From Nothopassalora personata (Eukaryota; Ascomycota; Dothideomycetes; Mycosphaerellales; Mycosphaerellaceae): a stretch of 64,000 bases of DNA. The notes under the pieces are model-generated. The model was not told the DNA's origin, made no database searches, and was given only the letters and a program-made list of their open reading frames with translations. Where the stretch lies: contig CM066289.1 in the NCBI GenBank assembly GCA_033816765.1, positions 4,526,001-4,590,000 of the forward strand, written 5' to 3'. Shown piece after piece: positions 10,622 through 22,038 of this stretch (positions are counted from its first letter, which is position 1; each line of letters begins with the position of its first letter). Made by a program: the position numbers and the translations under genes.

Positions 10622-11123
10622 TCAAAGGCTCCCGTTTGGGAGGTATGCTGGTAGACCGTTACCTTCGATACTGCGTCGTGATGCGCTGTCCGAGAGCTCT
10701 TCGTCTACACCGTACCGCCTCGGCGGCAGATGCTCCTTTGCTGCCTTGGTAATATCTATGTCCGTGGATACAGGCAAAAGATTATAATTGCCAGAGCGGG
10801 AATACCCTACCTAGGTCAAGGGTGTAGCCGGTCCAATGGTCGTCAACAGGGTCGTCAATCAAGGCGTTGCCCATTTCCTCGAGCTTTGCAAGTAAGCGTT
10901 CGAAGCGACATTCTCCAGTGAGTTTGCTGTCAAGAGCGCTGTGGCTGTTTTCCATGATCCGCACAAAGAGCTTCAGCATTACAATGCAACGTCCACCTGT
11001 TGAAGGATGTGTTGAAGTTGACATGGTCTGCTTGAACCCTCGCGGCATATTGATCACGTGCCATTCCGAGCAATGATCGTCTACTGTACAACTTATGTGT
11101 TGATCTTGCTCTTCTGTACTCAC
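10622..11123 (-). CDS. Possible small hypothetical protein, two exons
   Basis: A 113-aa frame starts at 11123 and contains a plausible helical stretch (FERLLAKLEEMGNALIDD). It could splice at a GTAGG donor after TLDLG (about 10816) to an exon reading KAAKEHLPPRRYGVDEELSD...LPNGSL-stop (stop at 10622-10624). Both parts look more protein-like than their surroundings, but no family is recognised. The start lies 23 bp from the start of the divergent PLP-enzyme gene, which is very tight for two promoters and counts against it. Confidence 0.3.
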
Positions 11124-11146
11124 AACACCACTTTCGTCGGACAGTC

Positions 11147-12414
11147 ATGGCAAACCTTTCCACCTGTCCGTCGCTGACGCGTGAATCAGTTCAGACTGCG
11201 CACAAACGCATCGAGCAATACATCCACCGCACACCAGTCCTTACCTGCGAAACACTGAACCAAATCGCGTCAACTGCACAATCAGAACGCCACGATGGCC
11301 AGCCAGACGATGTACCGAGTGATGGCACAGCACGACCCAAGTTGAGACTTTTCTTCAAGTGCGAGAACCAGCAGCGGATAGGCGCCTTCAAAGCAAGGGG
11401 AGCGTTTCATGCATTAGGCCGTCTCATTGAGGAGGAAGGGCTGGAGGATGTGAAGCGCAAGGGCGTAGTCACTCACAGCAGTGGTAAGACATGTATCACA
11501 TGTTCCGGTGACTCTTGAGTGAGGCTCATGACGAGGTAGGTAATCACGCTCAAGCCCTTGCACTCGCCGCCAAGACGCACGGCGTCCCTGCTCACGTTGT
11601 CATGCCCACAATCTCCACTCCTTCCAAGATCGCAGGCACAAAGCGCCAAGGTGCCAATGTCATCTTTTCGGGTTCTACAAGTGACGAGCGTGAAGCTGTT
11701 GTGGCTGAAGTGATCAAGAAGACTGGTGCTACACTTGTTCCGCCGTACGATCATCCGGACATTATCCTGGGCCAGGGAACACAAGCGCTTGAGCTAGAAC
11801 AACAAGCCGAACATCTCATTGCTGAAAGTCCGTCATTAGGTTTACCAGGCAAGACTCGTCTCGATGCCGTCATTGCACCCATCGGTGGGGGCGGCATGCT
11901 CAGTGGCATCTGCACCGCACTTGACGGCACGGGTATTAAAGTCTTCGGCGCAGAACCCAACTTCGAAGGTTCCAACGATGCCGAGCTCGGTCTGAAACAA
12001 GGCAAGCGCATAGAGAAAGTGAAGACATTGACCATTGCCGATGGTCTTCGAACGCCGGTTGGCACAATCCCATGGACTATTATTACCGACAAGGACAAAC
12101 TGGCTGGTATCTACAGTGTGACGGAGGAGCAGATCAAGGCAGCTCTAAGGCTTGCAATGGAGAGAGCGAAGCTTTTTATCGAGCCGAGTGCCGCGACGAC
12201 CTTGGCAGTTGTGCTGTACAATGAGGAGTTCAGGAAGTTTGTTGAGAAGGACGCAGGACCTGGTGGGTGGAATGTAGGGATTGTGCTGAGTGGTGGCAAT
12301 ACCACTGTTGAGGCTATCGCAAAGCTTTTCGCTGCGCCGGAGAAGGCTGAAGAAAGAGCCGGATCTAAGGTTGGCATGAATGGCGAGAGGGTCGCTGAGA
12401 ACGTTGCAGGATAA
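11147..12414 (+). CDS. PLP-dependent serine racemase / threonine dehydratase-like enzyme
   Basis: Two exons, 11147-11483 and 11540-12414, give 403 aa. The 56-bp intron (donor GTAAGA, acceptor TAG) splits a Gly codon and joins HSSG to NHAQALALAAK, the conserved SxGNHAQ block that follows the PLP lysine. The Schiff-base lysine is in IGAFKARGAF (about residue 80), the phosphate-binding loop is IGGGGMLSG, and the C-terminal cofactor Ser/Gly block is VLSGGNTT. There is no C-terminal ACT regulatory domain, so it belongs to the fold-type II serine racemase / hydroxyaspartate dehydratase branch rather than biosynthetic threonine deaminase. The likely reaction is racemisation or ammonia elimination from serine, threonine or 3-hydroxyaspartate in the cytosol. 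A ~25-residue hydrophilic insertion (TAQSERHDGQPDD...) precedes the PLP lysine. Confidence 0.88.
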
Positions 12415-13179
12415 TTGATCGGAGACGTGCTGCTCACTGAAAGACCGAGTTTCAGGATGGATGATCTCCCTAGTGTGGGTCCACTGTGTTGCCATCAAGC
12501 AAGACGTTACAAAAAGATCACGAATGAAAGCTCGGTTCTCAGCGCAGTGCCGAATAGTTTGTCATTGTCCTGCATTGCGGCCAACTCAACAACTCAAACC
12601 AGGTCCGAGTGTTCAACAACAACAATCTGAACAGTACGCTTCATGTTAACGAAGAGGTCTCCTGCTCCTGCTGACACAGAAGACTGGCACTCTTCTATAG
12701 CTAAGACCGGTCTCGGCTACTACTTGCATGCAACAAACAAGACTCATCGCAGGATTTGTTCACCTCATCAACGTCGGTGCTACGACCTTACACATCCTCA
12801 AAGACGATGCCCAACAAACGATGTGAAGCCAGCTTGAGCTTAGCATGAATGTACTTACATGAGCAAATGCAAGGCGACATGGAGACATGCCCAGCAAAGA
12901 AGCCAATGTAGAATACCACGGCAACTTCCTCTGTGGAGACACCACTCGGGATGAAAGGGATCAGATCTCGAGTAATCACCGATTTGCTAAATGCAGGTTT
13001 GCTACCATGATCGTGTTTGACTGGACCACATAGTGCGCAATCGGGGATGTACATCGATAGTCGGTACACCCTGCCGGATGAGCCACAGCCGCGACACCTG
13101 CTACACACCGCCATGATACAGTTCAACACCGCCATCACAAGCATCATGGCATGTCTTACGATGCACAGCACAACCGTCC
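12415..13179. other. Intergenic region, no gene recognised
   Basis: A minus-strand frame of 162 aa at 12788-13276 has a few CxxC pairs (CSRCRGCG, CALCG), but no known zinc-binding family and no convincing start. I see no repeat or RNA. Confidence 0.45.
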
Positions 13180-13962
13180 GTGCTTGCCAAATCGAAGATT
13201 GTGAGACGGAGATCGAGGTCAACAGCGTCTCCCTTTTTACATGGGGAGAAAGTGGGCCATGCGGTTCACGGTGCACGTATCATCATGAAGAACGCCCTGG
13301 ATGTCCGTAGAAATGCTTTAGACAAACTCCCAGACGCTCACGGTGAACTGGCCCAAGTCATGAAGACCAGGTACTTCTGCCAGTACAATGACCCTTAGAT
13401 GGATAACAGGAAGTCCACAAGCGAGGCCTTAATCTGCATTTGGTTAACCATCTACCGGAGTCCTGTACAACATGTCAAATCCATGGTCACACCTTACCTT
13501 CGTCTGTGGCAAAGACTGTGCTGACAAAGTCAAGCAGTGTGGGCTTGCAAAAGCGCGCCACGCGAGTCCTGGTGGCATTTGTCGACGAGCGCGAGCTTCC
13601 TGGTACTATCTTCATCTGCCCAGAGAACATTCGTACCTACAGAACAGCCACAAGCGTGGACCGCCAAAGAAGCCGATCGGAGCACGACTGGGACCCTCGC
13701 AGCTCAGTCCTTCTCCACGAACTGCTTCACCTAGCAAGGGTCTCTGGAACCATTGGGCAGAGTGAGCTTCCTTGCACTGAGATTGAGATTGATCGACTGG
13801 GCTAAGTCAGCTACAGTTCAAGGCCGTCTGAACATGGCTTGCTACCGACGCTCCAATCTCAAGCAAGAGTGCACCACCTACGGGCCTTGGCACGCGCAGG
13901 AAGTGGCTTGGCATTATTCACCTGCCACTGCAGTTGCAAATACGGGCAACTTTGTGCTCTAG
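13180..13962 (+). pseudogene. Fragmentary M35-like (deuterolysin/lysine-specific) metallopeptidase
   Basis: Three segments look like one gene. The first reads HAVHGARIIMKNALDVRRNALDKLP and ends in a TAG after QYNDP. The second contains VLVAFVDERELPGTIFICPE and, at 13716-13730, the zinc motif HELLH within SSVLLHELLHL. The third reads TYGPWHAQEVAW...TAVANTGNFVL and ends at 13962; in M35-like enzymes the corresponding Tyr-Gly...Ala...Asn-Ala-Asp block follows the zinc motif. The segments are in different frames with stops between them and I found no splice solution joining all, so it is probably a decayed secreted protease. The third zinc ligand is not identifiable. Confidence 0.45.
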
Positions 13963-14446
13963 CTGTTGAGCATGAACATGACCCCGACTGTCGGTACGAC
14001 TCTTTCCCAGCGTTTCCTCCATCAGATCCTACCACGGGTCGATTGACGCTTTAAAGAGGAAAAGCTCATACTTAGATGGCAGCTAGAATGAGACTTTGGA
14101 AGAGAGGGGGAACTGGTAACCATTGTGCTCTAAACGCGTTATTCACTCTCAAGACTAATGGATATCATATGATCGACGAAGTCAGCTTGATAGCTTGCGG
14201 CTCGATCTTGATCCTCGTCTCTCATTTCCAGCCGCCAGATCCTCCAAGTCGACCTCACAAGATCAATGACGGCCAGCAGAGAGCTACTCAAAGGTGCTCG
14301 ATCGCCCCCCTCTCATCCCCCGGGCCCGCGATGCCCGTCCACCTCCTACCCACCTCATCGCCCTCACCCCGAACCAAACGTCAAATCCCACAATCAACAC
14401 CTCCCCAGACTAGTCCCTACGCACGTTACGACCATCTCACTTCATC

Positions 14447-15442
14447 TCAACTCCATCCGCTGCCAACATCAAAAGTATACCCCTCCCACACCCCTACAAA
14501 AGCTTCCTTCACAAACCTCACTTCCCTCCACCCCGGCTTCAACCTCTCCAGCTCCGCAAACACATCCGTCAAAACCGTCAGCGGCCAATCTTGCACGTCC
14601 TCGATGCTCCCCTGTCTAAGCAACAACGCATACAGCTGGTTGATGCCCGTAGCCAATAATCTAGCCCAGAGCCGGTCCATCGTGCCCGCCTCCCAGCGAG
14701 GCTCTCCATTCGTGATAGTGTGGGGCGTGGACTTGAAAGTATTGAAAGGAAGTGGCGAAATCGATATCGCGTCCTCGATACGGTACCGTGCAAGGACACG
14801 GAAATGCTGGATATCCCTCAAGTGCGGATGTCGCAGGAGTGGAGATTGAGACTGCTCGGCAGCGGTGATGGGCAGTGTGGCAGAGAGCGCGATCATGCTG
14901 AAGTTCATGATGCGATAGAAGTCCGGCATAAACTCATCTCTCAGCTGTCTCGAGGCAGTGGCGAGGGGAGGTGGCGCGACGAAGCTCCAGTCCACGGCGC
15001 GATAGGGCTGGGTTTCGCATGAATCTAACCGTGTACGGAGCCAGTCGATGTGATGGTGGTAGATGATGAGTCGTGTCTCTGTCGGCAGGTGCATGAATTT
15101 GGTAAAGCGTCCAGAAGCCTCGTCTGCCGCTTCGAGGATTGCTCTGAGGGCATACCTTCTTCGAGGGGTGTTTGCTGGTATGAGAATCATTCTTTGGGTG
15201 CAGAAGTTTTCCAGGTCATGGATGTTGAAGCGATCGTACGAGATCAAGTTCCGAGCAGCTCTCGTGCAGAGATATCGCAGCCGCGCTACGTTGGCGATGG
15301 GAGCGAAGAAGTAGTATCCGTTGCTGCGAAGATATTGGCGTAACTCGTCTTTGTCGCAGGTGCGGTGCCTTCGATCGAGCTTCCAGTACTGCGTAAAGCA
15401 GTGCTCGTGCTTCGAGCAGGATATCAGCGTGTCGACGGGCAT
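14447..15442 (-). CDS. Hypothetical protein with a 2EXR/F-box-like LPTETRLIIY motif
   Basis: A single frame of 331 aa. The N-terminus has a Cys/His cluster, SCSKHEHCFTQYWKL...TC, which reappears in a damaged duplicate just upstream. The central FMHLPTETRLIIYHHHIDWL matches the degenerate F-box/2EXR type motif (LPxEIRxxIY) that heads many lineage-specific ascomycete proteins of unknown role. The rest is helical, with no catalytic motif. The reverse strand also has a long frame across 14076-14849, but it lacks domain signals and is taken as a shadow. Function unknown; protein interaction is a guess from the motif. Confidence 0.65.
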   Translation of the reverse strand: MPVDTLISCSKHEHCFTQYWKLDRRHRTCDKDELRQYLRSNGYYFFAPIANVARLRYLCTRAARNLISYDRFNIHDLENFCTQRMILIPANTPRRRYALRAILEAADEASGRFTKFMHLPTETRLIIYHHHIDWLRTRLDSCETQPYRAVDWSFVAPPPLATASRQLRDEFMPDFYRIMNFSMIALSATLPITAAEQSQSPLLRHPHLRDIQHFRVLARYRIEDAISISPLPFNTFKSTPHTITNGEPRWEAGTMDRLWARLLATGINQLYALLLRQGSIEDVQDWPLTVLTDVFAELERLKPGWREVRFVKEAFVGVWEGYTFDVGSGWS

Positions 15443-15619
15443 CTTCGCCGATCTGACAGGGTCGTGCGATTTGGGGTCCTAGATACGATGTCTGGATGCG
15501 ATGTTCGATCAGGGATGCTGAGGTGTGCTGTTGTGTTGTACCGCGTGGATGGGACCTGTGTCGTATCGTGGAAAGTCTCGACGACCTGATGGGATAGAAA
15601 TTAGAGGCTTGAGGACATT

Positions 15620-16020
15620 TGCCTAAGCAATGGTGCTCATAAGCATCTCCATTAGCAGGTCCGCGGTGCCAATGTTTGAACTGAAACACGCGAGATCTGT
15701 GTAAACCCAAGAAAGCAGAAAATTTTCTGGCGAAAGTTGTCAGCACGCAGGTCTGGTATATTTGATTGAGATTCCAGTGATGCGTGAAGCAATGGTCGTG
15801 CTTTGAGCAGAGACTCGGCTCCCGGCGAACATCTTTGCCCTTGCCAGCGCTCAGAAGTGTGAGTTGTGCTGAGGGGTTGTACACCTTCAATCGCGAGGAT
15901 TTGCATCGTACCTTGTGGATGGAGATGACGCAGTAGGAGCCTGACCAGAGTCATGGCCCATCATGAGCAACTTCGCGAGCTTTGTGGTGCCAATGTTTGA
16001 AGCCACACATACAAGGTCTG
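15620..16020 (-). pseudogene. Partial tandem duplicate of the neighbouring 2EXR-like gene
   Basis: At about 15,755-15,830 the minus strand reads SLCSKHDHCFTHHWNLNQIYQTC, clearly related to the N-terminus of the gene at 14447-15442 (SCSKHEHCFTQYWKL...TC). The DNA GGTGCCAATGTTTGAA occurs at about 15,665 and again at about 15,989, showing a repeat with a period of roughly 320-390 bp. Stops and frame changes prevent a full product. It looks like a 5'-end duplication that decayed. Confidence 0.5.
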
Positions 16021-16240
16021 AGAGCAAGCAAGATACCAAACAGCATATCAGTACAGCTGGTCGTTGGCAGCATCTCCACGCGCTGCGGATGTTGCGGATG
16101 TAGTAAATATGCGGAGCCCAGAACTGTTCTTTGGCTTAGCGAGGAGAAACCGCCATAAGGAGCTGGATATTAAGAGTGAAATGATCGTCCCGCGGGAAAG
16201 ATGAGTCTAAGGAGAGCAAACCAGTGCCCGCCCCTCGACC

Positions 16241-16420
16241 TTATCGCCTCCTATAAGCCTCTAGCAACCTCTTCAAGTCCTGGCCCGTCATCCCCAGCTT
16301 CCCAGTCCCTACGACCATCTGGCCGAAGGAGCTTGTTAGTATCGTAGTGGAATTTTTTGCTATTGCGTCGGAGGACCATGCGCTCGCGATGTGTGAGTTA
16401 GCGGATCGCCAATTGAGGAG
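16241..16420 (-). other. Coding-like exon of an unrecognised gene
   Basis: One minus-strand frame ends in a stop at 16241-16243 and reads SANSHIASAWSSDAIAKNS, then LTSSFGQMVVGTGKLGM and LKRLLEAYRRR. This has the composition of a genuine C-terminus, unlike the surrounding frames. A possible acceptor (CTCAG) lies at about 16,415, but I could not find a convincing 5' exon between it and the eIF3i stop at 16,605. It may be a remnant or a very small gene. Confidence 0.25.
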
Positions 16421-16604
16421 ACTGAGTCATAAGTCTGGCGATACGAATGTTGGGGACGGGGATGAAGAGTCGTCAAGTTTGAAGCTCTACACATGATGCC
16501 TGAATATCCACATCCAGGCTTCCACGGCATTCGCCAGCGCCACAACGCCATGCTATGCCCATTGCAGCTCCCTCATTCCGGGTCATCGCTCATGCCAGTC
16601 TCTT

Positions 16605-17740
16605 TTACAGACCGGCTCGTTCCCGCTCGCGCTCGACCTCGAACTTGAAGTCAAAGTATGGCGGATCGAAATGGTGCACGCGCACGTATCCGTCTTCACC
16701 ACCACTTGCGTAGCACTTTCCAGTGGGGTCGACTGCGACGTAGTTGAGAGGACCGAAGTGACCTCTTACCCTGCCGATTTCCTCCTCGAAGATCTTGTGG
16801 TAGAATCGTGCCTCGAACTTTCCTTGTCGCGCGGAAGTGGTGGTGACGTCCATGGCTGCCTGTCCACCACCGAGGATGACGTACTGGGTTGGCTCGGGGG
16901 TGATGGCGGCGCTGTTGAGTGGAGTATCGGCGACGTAGGTCTTGAGCACATCGAGTGTCTTGGCGTCAATGAGCTTGGCGGTCTTGTCCTTGGAGGCGGT
17001 GATGAAGTATGTGCGGTCCTGGCTCCACTGGAGGTCGGTGACGGGCGAGTTCTCTTCGTGTGGGAAGGTGTGGTTGAGCTCCTCGCCTGTCTTGGCGTCG
17101 AACTGGGAAACACTGCCATCCTCGTGGCCCGAGATGATGAACTTGTTGAGGTATGAGAAACCGGCGACGGTGACCTTGGGGATGTCATCCACGACGATTC
17201 TCAGGCTCTGCTCGTCCGGCTGGTTGTCAGGATCTTCGGTGTTGATGTCGTAGACGACGATGGTGCTGAGCTGTCCCGCGCGCTTCTCCGTCACGCCCAG
17301 CAGCTGCTTGCCATCCTCGGAGAACTCGACCCTCTTGATGGCCGTGCCAAATTCCCACGTCTTCAGCAGCTTTCCCGTCTTCACGTCCCATAATCTGATG
17401 GTGTTGTCGGCTCCTCCGCTGGCGAGGAGGGTGGTGGTCGGGTCGACATCGACGGTCCAGAGGGCTCCCTGGTGGCCCTTGTATGCGCCGAACCGCTCGC
17501 CGTTTGCGCTGTACCACGCGCAGATGATGTGGTCTTTCGAGACGGAGAAGAGGAGGTCGCCTTCTTTGGAAAACTTGACTTGTCTGGGAGGGCAGTGTTA
17601 GTGAGGGAGTAATGGGCCTTTGGTTGTCGGCTGTGTCGCATACGTAAGGGCTCTTTCGTGCCTATGGAATGGTCAGTAGATGTGACGAATACGAGACGGT
17701 CGGTAGATGAGAAATACCCGCTGAGCAGAATGGGTCTCAT
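16605..17740 (-). CDS. TIF34: Translation initiation factor eIF3 subunit i (TIF34), WD40 protein
   Basis: Three exons: 17740-17718 (23 nt), 17661-17644 (18 nt) and 17583-16605, giving 339 aa, the usual length for the family. The introns are 56 and 60 bp. This structure yields [26 protein letters not shown], which matches eIF3i N-termini almost residue for residue; the 18-nt micro-exon encodes HERAL. Seven WD40 blades follow, with repeat ends such as IRLWDV, AKLIDA and the final [18 protein letters not shown], diagnostic of eIF3i. The protein is a propeller scaffold that binds eIF3b and eIF3g in the 43S preinitiation complex. It is divergently arranged with the C1-THF synthase gene across a ~540-bp shared upstream region. 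Confidence 0.96.
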
Positions 17741-18282
17741 GTCGGCGATATTGTTGTACTGCTGCTATCGTCAAATTTGAAGTCGGTCGTGGCTGCCCGC
17801 GCTTGGATGCGGAAATCTTGGCCATCGCTCCTTCCCGTTCTATTCGTTTCAGCCACGATGCGCCACCAGCACGTGACAATGTGGGAAGCACGAAATCTCC
17901 ACTGTACAGGCGAAGGAAGGGCCCCTAGGTACCAAAGATTTAGTCACCTAGGTACAATATGTCTACTACCACACCAACAATGCAGGCAATGGCAGAATCT
18001 CTCACCGCCGCGAGTAATTCTCACGCCTTGATGATTAGTGTACACTGCTACTCCAATCAATCAATCAATCAACATGTGACATTGGCCAATGATAATAATA
18101 ATAATAATAAGACGTGAAACTGTTGGACGTTGTGGACTTACGTCGGCTCAAAAAGGGAGTTGTAACGCAGTTAGAATCTAGTTGTATGTAACTCTTTTCC
18201 CATCCATCACATCAACACACTCGTACTGCATCGCACCTTCCCCAGCTGCCTTATCGATAGATAGATAGCTCGTGGGCGTCGG
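17741..18282. promoter_or_regulatory. Shared divergent upstream region of TIF34 and C1-THF synthase
   Basis: Both flanking genes read outwards from this interval, so it must contain both promoters. It holds short simple repeats: TCAA units at 18053-18072, ATA units at 18092-18110 and GATA units at 18256-18268. No clear TATA box or known factor site could be assigned. Confidence 0.5.
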
Positions 18283-21200
18283 GTGCTTGAGACCGTTTTT
18301 GCTCGCGCTTGCTCGTCACGTCACACAATGCCTCGCCTCCCGCTGCAGAGGAGCTCCAAGATCGGCGTCACGCGGGGTCTGCCATTATTGCCCATTCACC
18401 CTAATGTTTTTCGTCGTCGGCCACTTTCCTGCCCGCCTGCCCCTTCACCACCAAGCGGCTTGCCTGCAAGCCATTGCTCCCGCCGCCGACCTCTACAACA
18501 CTCGTCGTCGTCGTCGTCGTCCGCTGCTGCCGCCGCCGTCCGTTCCTTCACCCATACAGCAGCAGCCAGCATGCCCGCTGCCAAGATTGACGGCAAGGCC
18601 GTCGCCCAGTCGATCCGAGAGCGTCTCAACAAGGACATTGCCCAGAAGCAGGAGAAGCAGCCACGATACAAGCCGAGTCTGGTCATCGTCCAGGTCGGCG
18701 GCCGAGATGACAGCTCGACGTATGTCAAGGTAAGTAACCAGCGAACAATACTAAGCGACACCACTCCCATGGGGTCGACCGTCATGTCGTGCAGCAGCCC
18801 ATGTATTATTGGTAATGGCTGACCACCACTTTCCCCAATAGATGAAGCTCAAGGCCGCCGAAGAGGCCAACATCGCCTGCAGGCTCGACCAGTACGATGA
18901 GTCAATCTCCGAGCACGAACTCGTCGAGAAGATCGAGCACTACAACAACGACTCGTCCGTCCACGGAATCATCGTCCAGCTGCCCCTCCCCAAGCACATC
19001 AACGAGTACGAAGTGACTTCGGCCGTCGCAGACCAGAAGGACGTCGACGGCTTCGGTGCCATCAACATCGGCGAGCTCGCCAAGAAGGGAGGCAGGCCAT
19101 TGTTCGTCCCGTGCACGCCCAAGGGTGTCATGGTGCTGCTGAAAGAGGCCGGTGTCGACGTCAAGGGCAAAAACGCCGTCGTGATTGGAAGATCGGACAT
19201 CGTCGGTGCGCCAGTGAGCTACTTGCTGAGAAATGCAGATGCTACCGTCACGGTCTGCCACTCCAAGACACAAAACCTTAAAGATGTCGTCAAGACCGGT
19301 GATATCGTGGTTGCCGCACTGGGAAGCCCAGGTTTCGTCAAGGGAGATTGGTTGAAGCCAGGTGCTGTGGTCATTGACGTTGGCACAAACTCGATTCCCG
19401 ACGACACCAAGAAGTCTGGCCAGAGACTGGTGGGAGACGTTGACTTTGAGTCGGCAGCGGAGGTCGCCAGCCAGATCACCCCAGTCCCAAGAGGTGTGGG
19501 TCCCATGACTGTCGCCATGCTTCTCCAGAATGTTGTCACTGCTGCAGATGCTCAGGCCGAGCGTCAAAGGGCACGACACATCGTTCCTCTGCCGCTGACG
19601 ATCAAGTCTCCGGTGCCGTCCGATATCGCTGTTTCGCGAGCACAGAACCCGAAGCTGATCAATAAGGTCGCTGCTGAGGTTGGCATCGAACCGTACGAAC
19701 TCGAACCATACGGTGCGCACAAGGCCAAAGTTTCGCTGGATGTGCTGAAGCGTCTCGAGCACCGCAAGAATGGAAAGTACATTCTGGTGGCTGGAATCAC
19801 TCCTACACCACTTGGCGAGGGCAAGTCGACGACCACGATTGGTCTCACTCAAGCTCTGGCTGGCCAGCTTGGCCGCATTGCATTTGCAAACGTCCGGCAG
19901 CCATCACAAGGTCCAACTTTCGGCATCAAGGGCGGCGCTGCTGGAGGAGGGTACAGCCAGGTCATTCCCATGGAGGAGTTCAACTTGCACTTGACAGGTG
20001 ACATTCACGCCATTACGGCCGCCAACAACTTGCTTGCAGCTGCCATTGACACGAGAATGTACCATGAGGCAACACAACCAGACGGACCACTCTACCGAAG
20101 ACTGGTACCAGCTGTCAAGGGCAAGAGGGAGTTCAAGCCAGTCATGTTCAAGCGCCTGAAGAAATTCGGCATTGACAAGACAAACCCTGACGACCTCACC
20201 GAGGAGGAAATCACCAAGTTCGCCAGACTGGACATCGACCCTGACACCATCACCTGGCGTCGTGTGCTCGATGTCAACGATCGTCACTTGCGCGGCATCA
20301 CAATCGGTGAAGCGCCGACGGAGTCCAAGCAGACCCCAAGAAAGACCGCTTTCGACATCTCGGTAGCATCCGAGTGTATGGCCGTGCTCGCTCTCTCGAC
20401 CGACCTCAGCGACTTGCGACGACGACTCGGCGACATGGTCATTGGCTCATCACGTGCTGGCGACCCGGTCACTGCTGACGACATTGGTATTGGCGGTGCT
20501 TTGGCGGTGCTCATGAAGGATGCTGTCAAGCCCAACCTTATGCAGACACTCGAAGGTACACCAGTCTTTGTGCACGCTGGACCGTTCGCAAATATCAGTA
20601 TCGGAAACAGCTCGATCATCGCTGACCGTGTCGCGCTCAAGTTGGCAGGAACCGAGGCGGATGAGGACGCGGACAGGGCTGGTTTTGTTGTCACCGAGGC
20701 TGGTTTCGACTTCACCATGGGTGGTGAGCGCTTCATGAACATCAAGTGCCGCAACTCTGGTCTTGTGCCTGATGTGGTCGTCATCGTCGCTACTGTCCGC
20801 GCTCTGAAGGTCCACGGAGGAGGTCCAGAGATTAAGCCGGGTGCTCAGCTCCCAGAAGTCTACCGCACGGAGAACGTGGACGTGCTGCGTGCAGGCTGCA
20901 TCAACTTGGCCAAGCAGATCCAGAATGCCAAGGCTTATGGTGTCAACGTGGTCGTCGCCATCAACAAGTTCGACACAGACACCGATGCCGAGGCCCAAGT
21001 CATCCGCGAAGAGGCTCTCAAGGCTGGTGCTGAGGATGCTGTCGCCGCCGCCCACTTCGCAGAGGGCGGCAAGGGCGCCGTCGAGCTCGCCAAGGCCGTC
21101 ATCGCTGCCTCCGAGAAGAGCAAGCCCGAAGACTTCAAGCTCTTGTACGACCTCAACGGCACAGTACAGGAACGCATCGAGGCCATCGCCAAGAACATGT

Positions 21201-21508
21201 ATGGCGCGTCGTCTGTTACTTTCTCGGAGGTTGCACAGAAGAAGGTCGACACCTACACCAAGCAGGGTCTCAGCAGCTTGCCAATCTGTATCGCCAAGAC
21301 GCAGTACTCGCTCTCGCACGATCCTGCTCTGAAGGGTGCACCGACTGGCTTCGATGTCCCCATTAGGGATATCCGTCTGGCCGCCGGTGCTGGATACCTC
21401 TTCGCCCTCGCTGCAGACATCCAGACCATCCCAGGTCTGCCAACTGCACCGGGATACCTCAACGTCGACATTGATGGCGAGACTGGTGAGATTGACGGTC
21501 TGTTCTAA
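18283..21508 (+). CDS. ADE3/MIS1: Trifunctional C1-tetrahydrofolate synthase
   Basis: Two exons, 18283-18729 and 18842-21508, are joined by a 112-bp intron (GTAAGT...AATAG), giving up to 1037 aa. Residues after the Met at 18571 (MPAAKIDGKAVAQSI) form the dehydrogenase/cyclohydrolase domain: the splice creates STYVKMKLKAAEEA, containing the catalytic Tyr/Lys, followed by GIIVQLPLPKH, GRSDIVGAPVSYLL and PRGVGPMTVAML. From about residue 440 the formyl-THF synthetase domain shows TPTPLGEGKSTTTIGLTQAL (ATP P-loop), QPSQGPTFGIKGGAAGGGYS and LTGDIHAITAANNLLAAAIDTR. Together these interconvert 5,10-methylene-, methenyl- and 10-formyl-THF for purine and formyl-Met synthesis. The first ~96 residues are Arg/Ser-rich without acids, as in a mitochondrial presequence; initiation at 18571 would give a 941-aa cytosolic form. 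Confidence 0.96.
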
Positions 21509-22038
21509 GAGGAACACGCTGGGAAGGGGGCGAATTTCTTTGCCGATCTTGGGCTTGGGACACATTTGACGGTGCTTGGAACTTTATGATACCATGCTGC
21601 TGTTTCACCACAGTAGGCGATGCTTTATGGTCGCGGCTATCACCACATTCATGCGGAAAACAGACGGCGCACCTTGTTGTGAAAGGAGAACGTTGATCTA
21701 TCACTCAACGTGATTTTGCTAGCGCGGCGTTGGCGATGGTGGTTGGGTAGGGTAGTGGGATACACTGGGTTTGTAGACAGTGTAATTATTGCACTCGTAG
21801 CAACAATGGTTCGATCTAACCGCTCTTTTCTTTTACTCGTACGGGCTCCTTTTTCTCTTCTTTTTTTTTCTTTTTCTGCCCTTGTTGCTGCTGTCTCAAA
21901 GTCTGTCCATACAACGTTGAAGTCGCTTCTAGACTAAAAGGCCATAGACCGGAATGTAGAGCTATGTATGTAAGGGGCCGAGCGAAATCCTCATCCTCCG
22001 GATACAGATATAGTGATGTGCCTTAGGCATCTAAACTA
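21509..22038. other. Intergenic region between two plus-strand genes
   Basis: A T-rich run at about 21,850-21,880 precedes the next gene. No coding or RNA signal was seen. Confidence 0.5.

Noticed and set aside
12788..13276. 162-aa minus-strand frame with CxxC pairs
   Set aside because: Cysteine spacing fits no known zinc finger, and it overlaps the M35-like remnant on the other strand.
14076..14849. 257-aa plus-strand frame
   Set aside because: Overlaps the minus-strand 2EXR-like gene; proline/serine-rich translation typical of a shadow frame.
18902..19852. 316-aa minus-strand frame
   Set aside because: Lies wholly inside the C1-THF synthase exon and has no domain; a shadow of a codon-biased gene. 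The same applies to 20450-21565.
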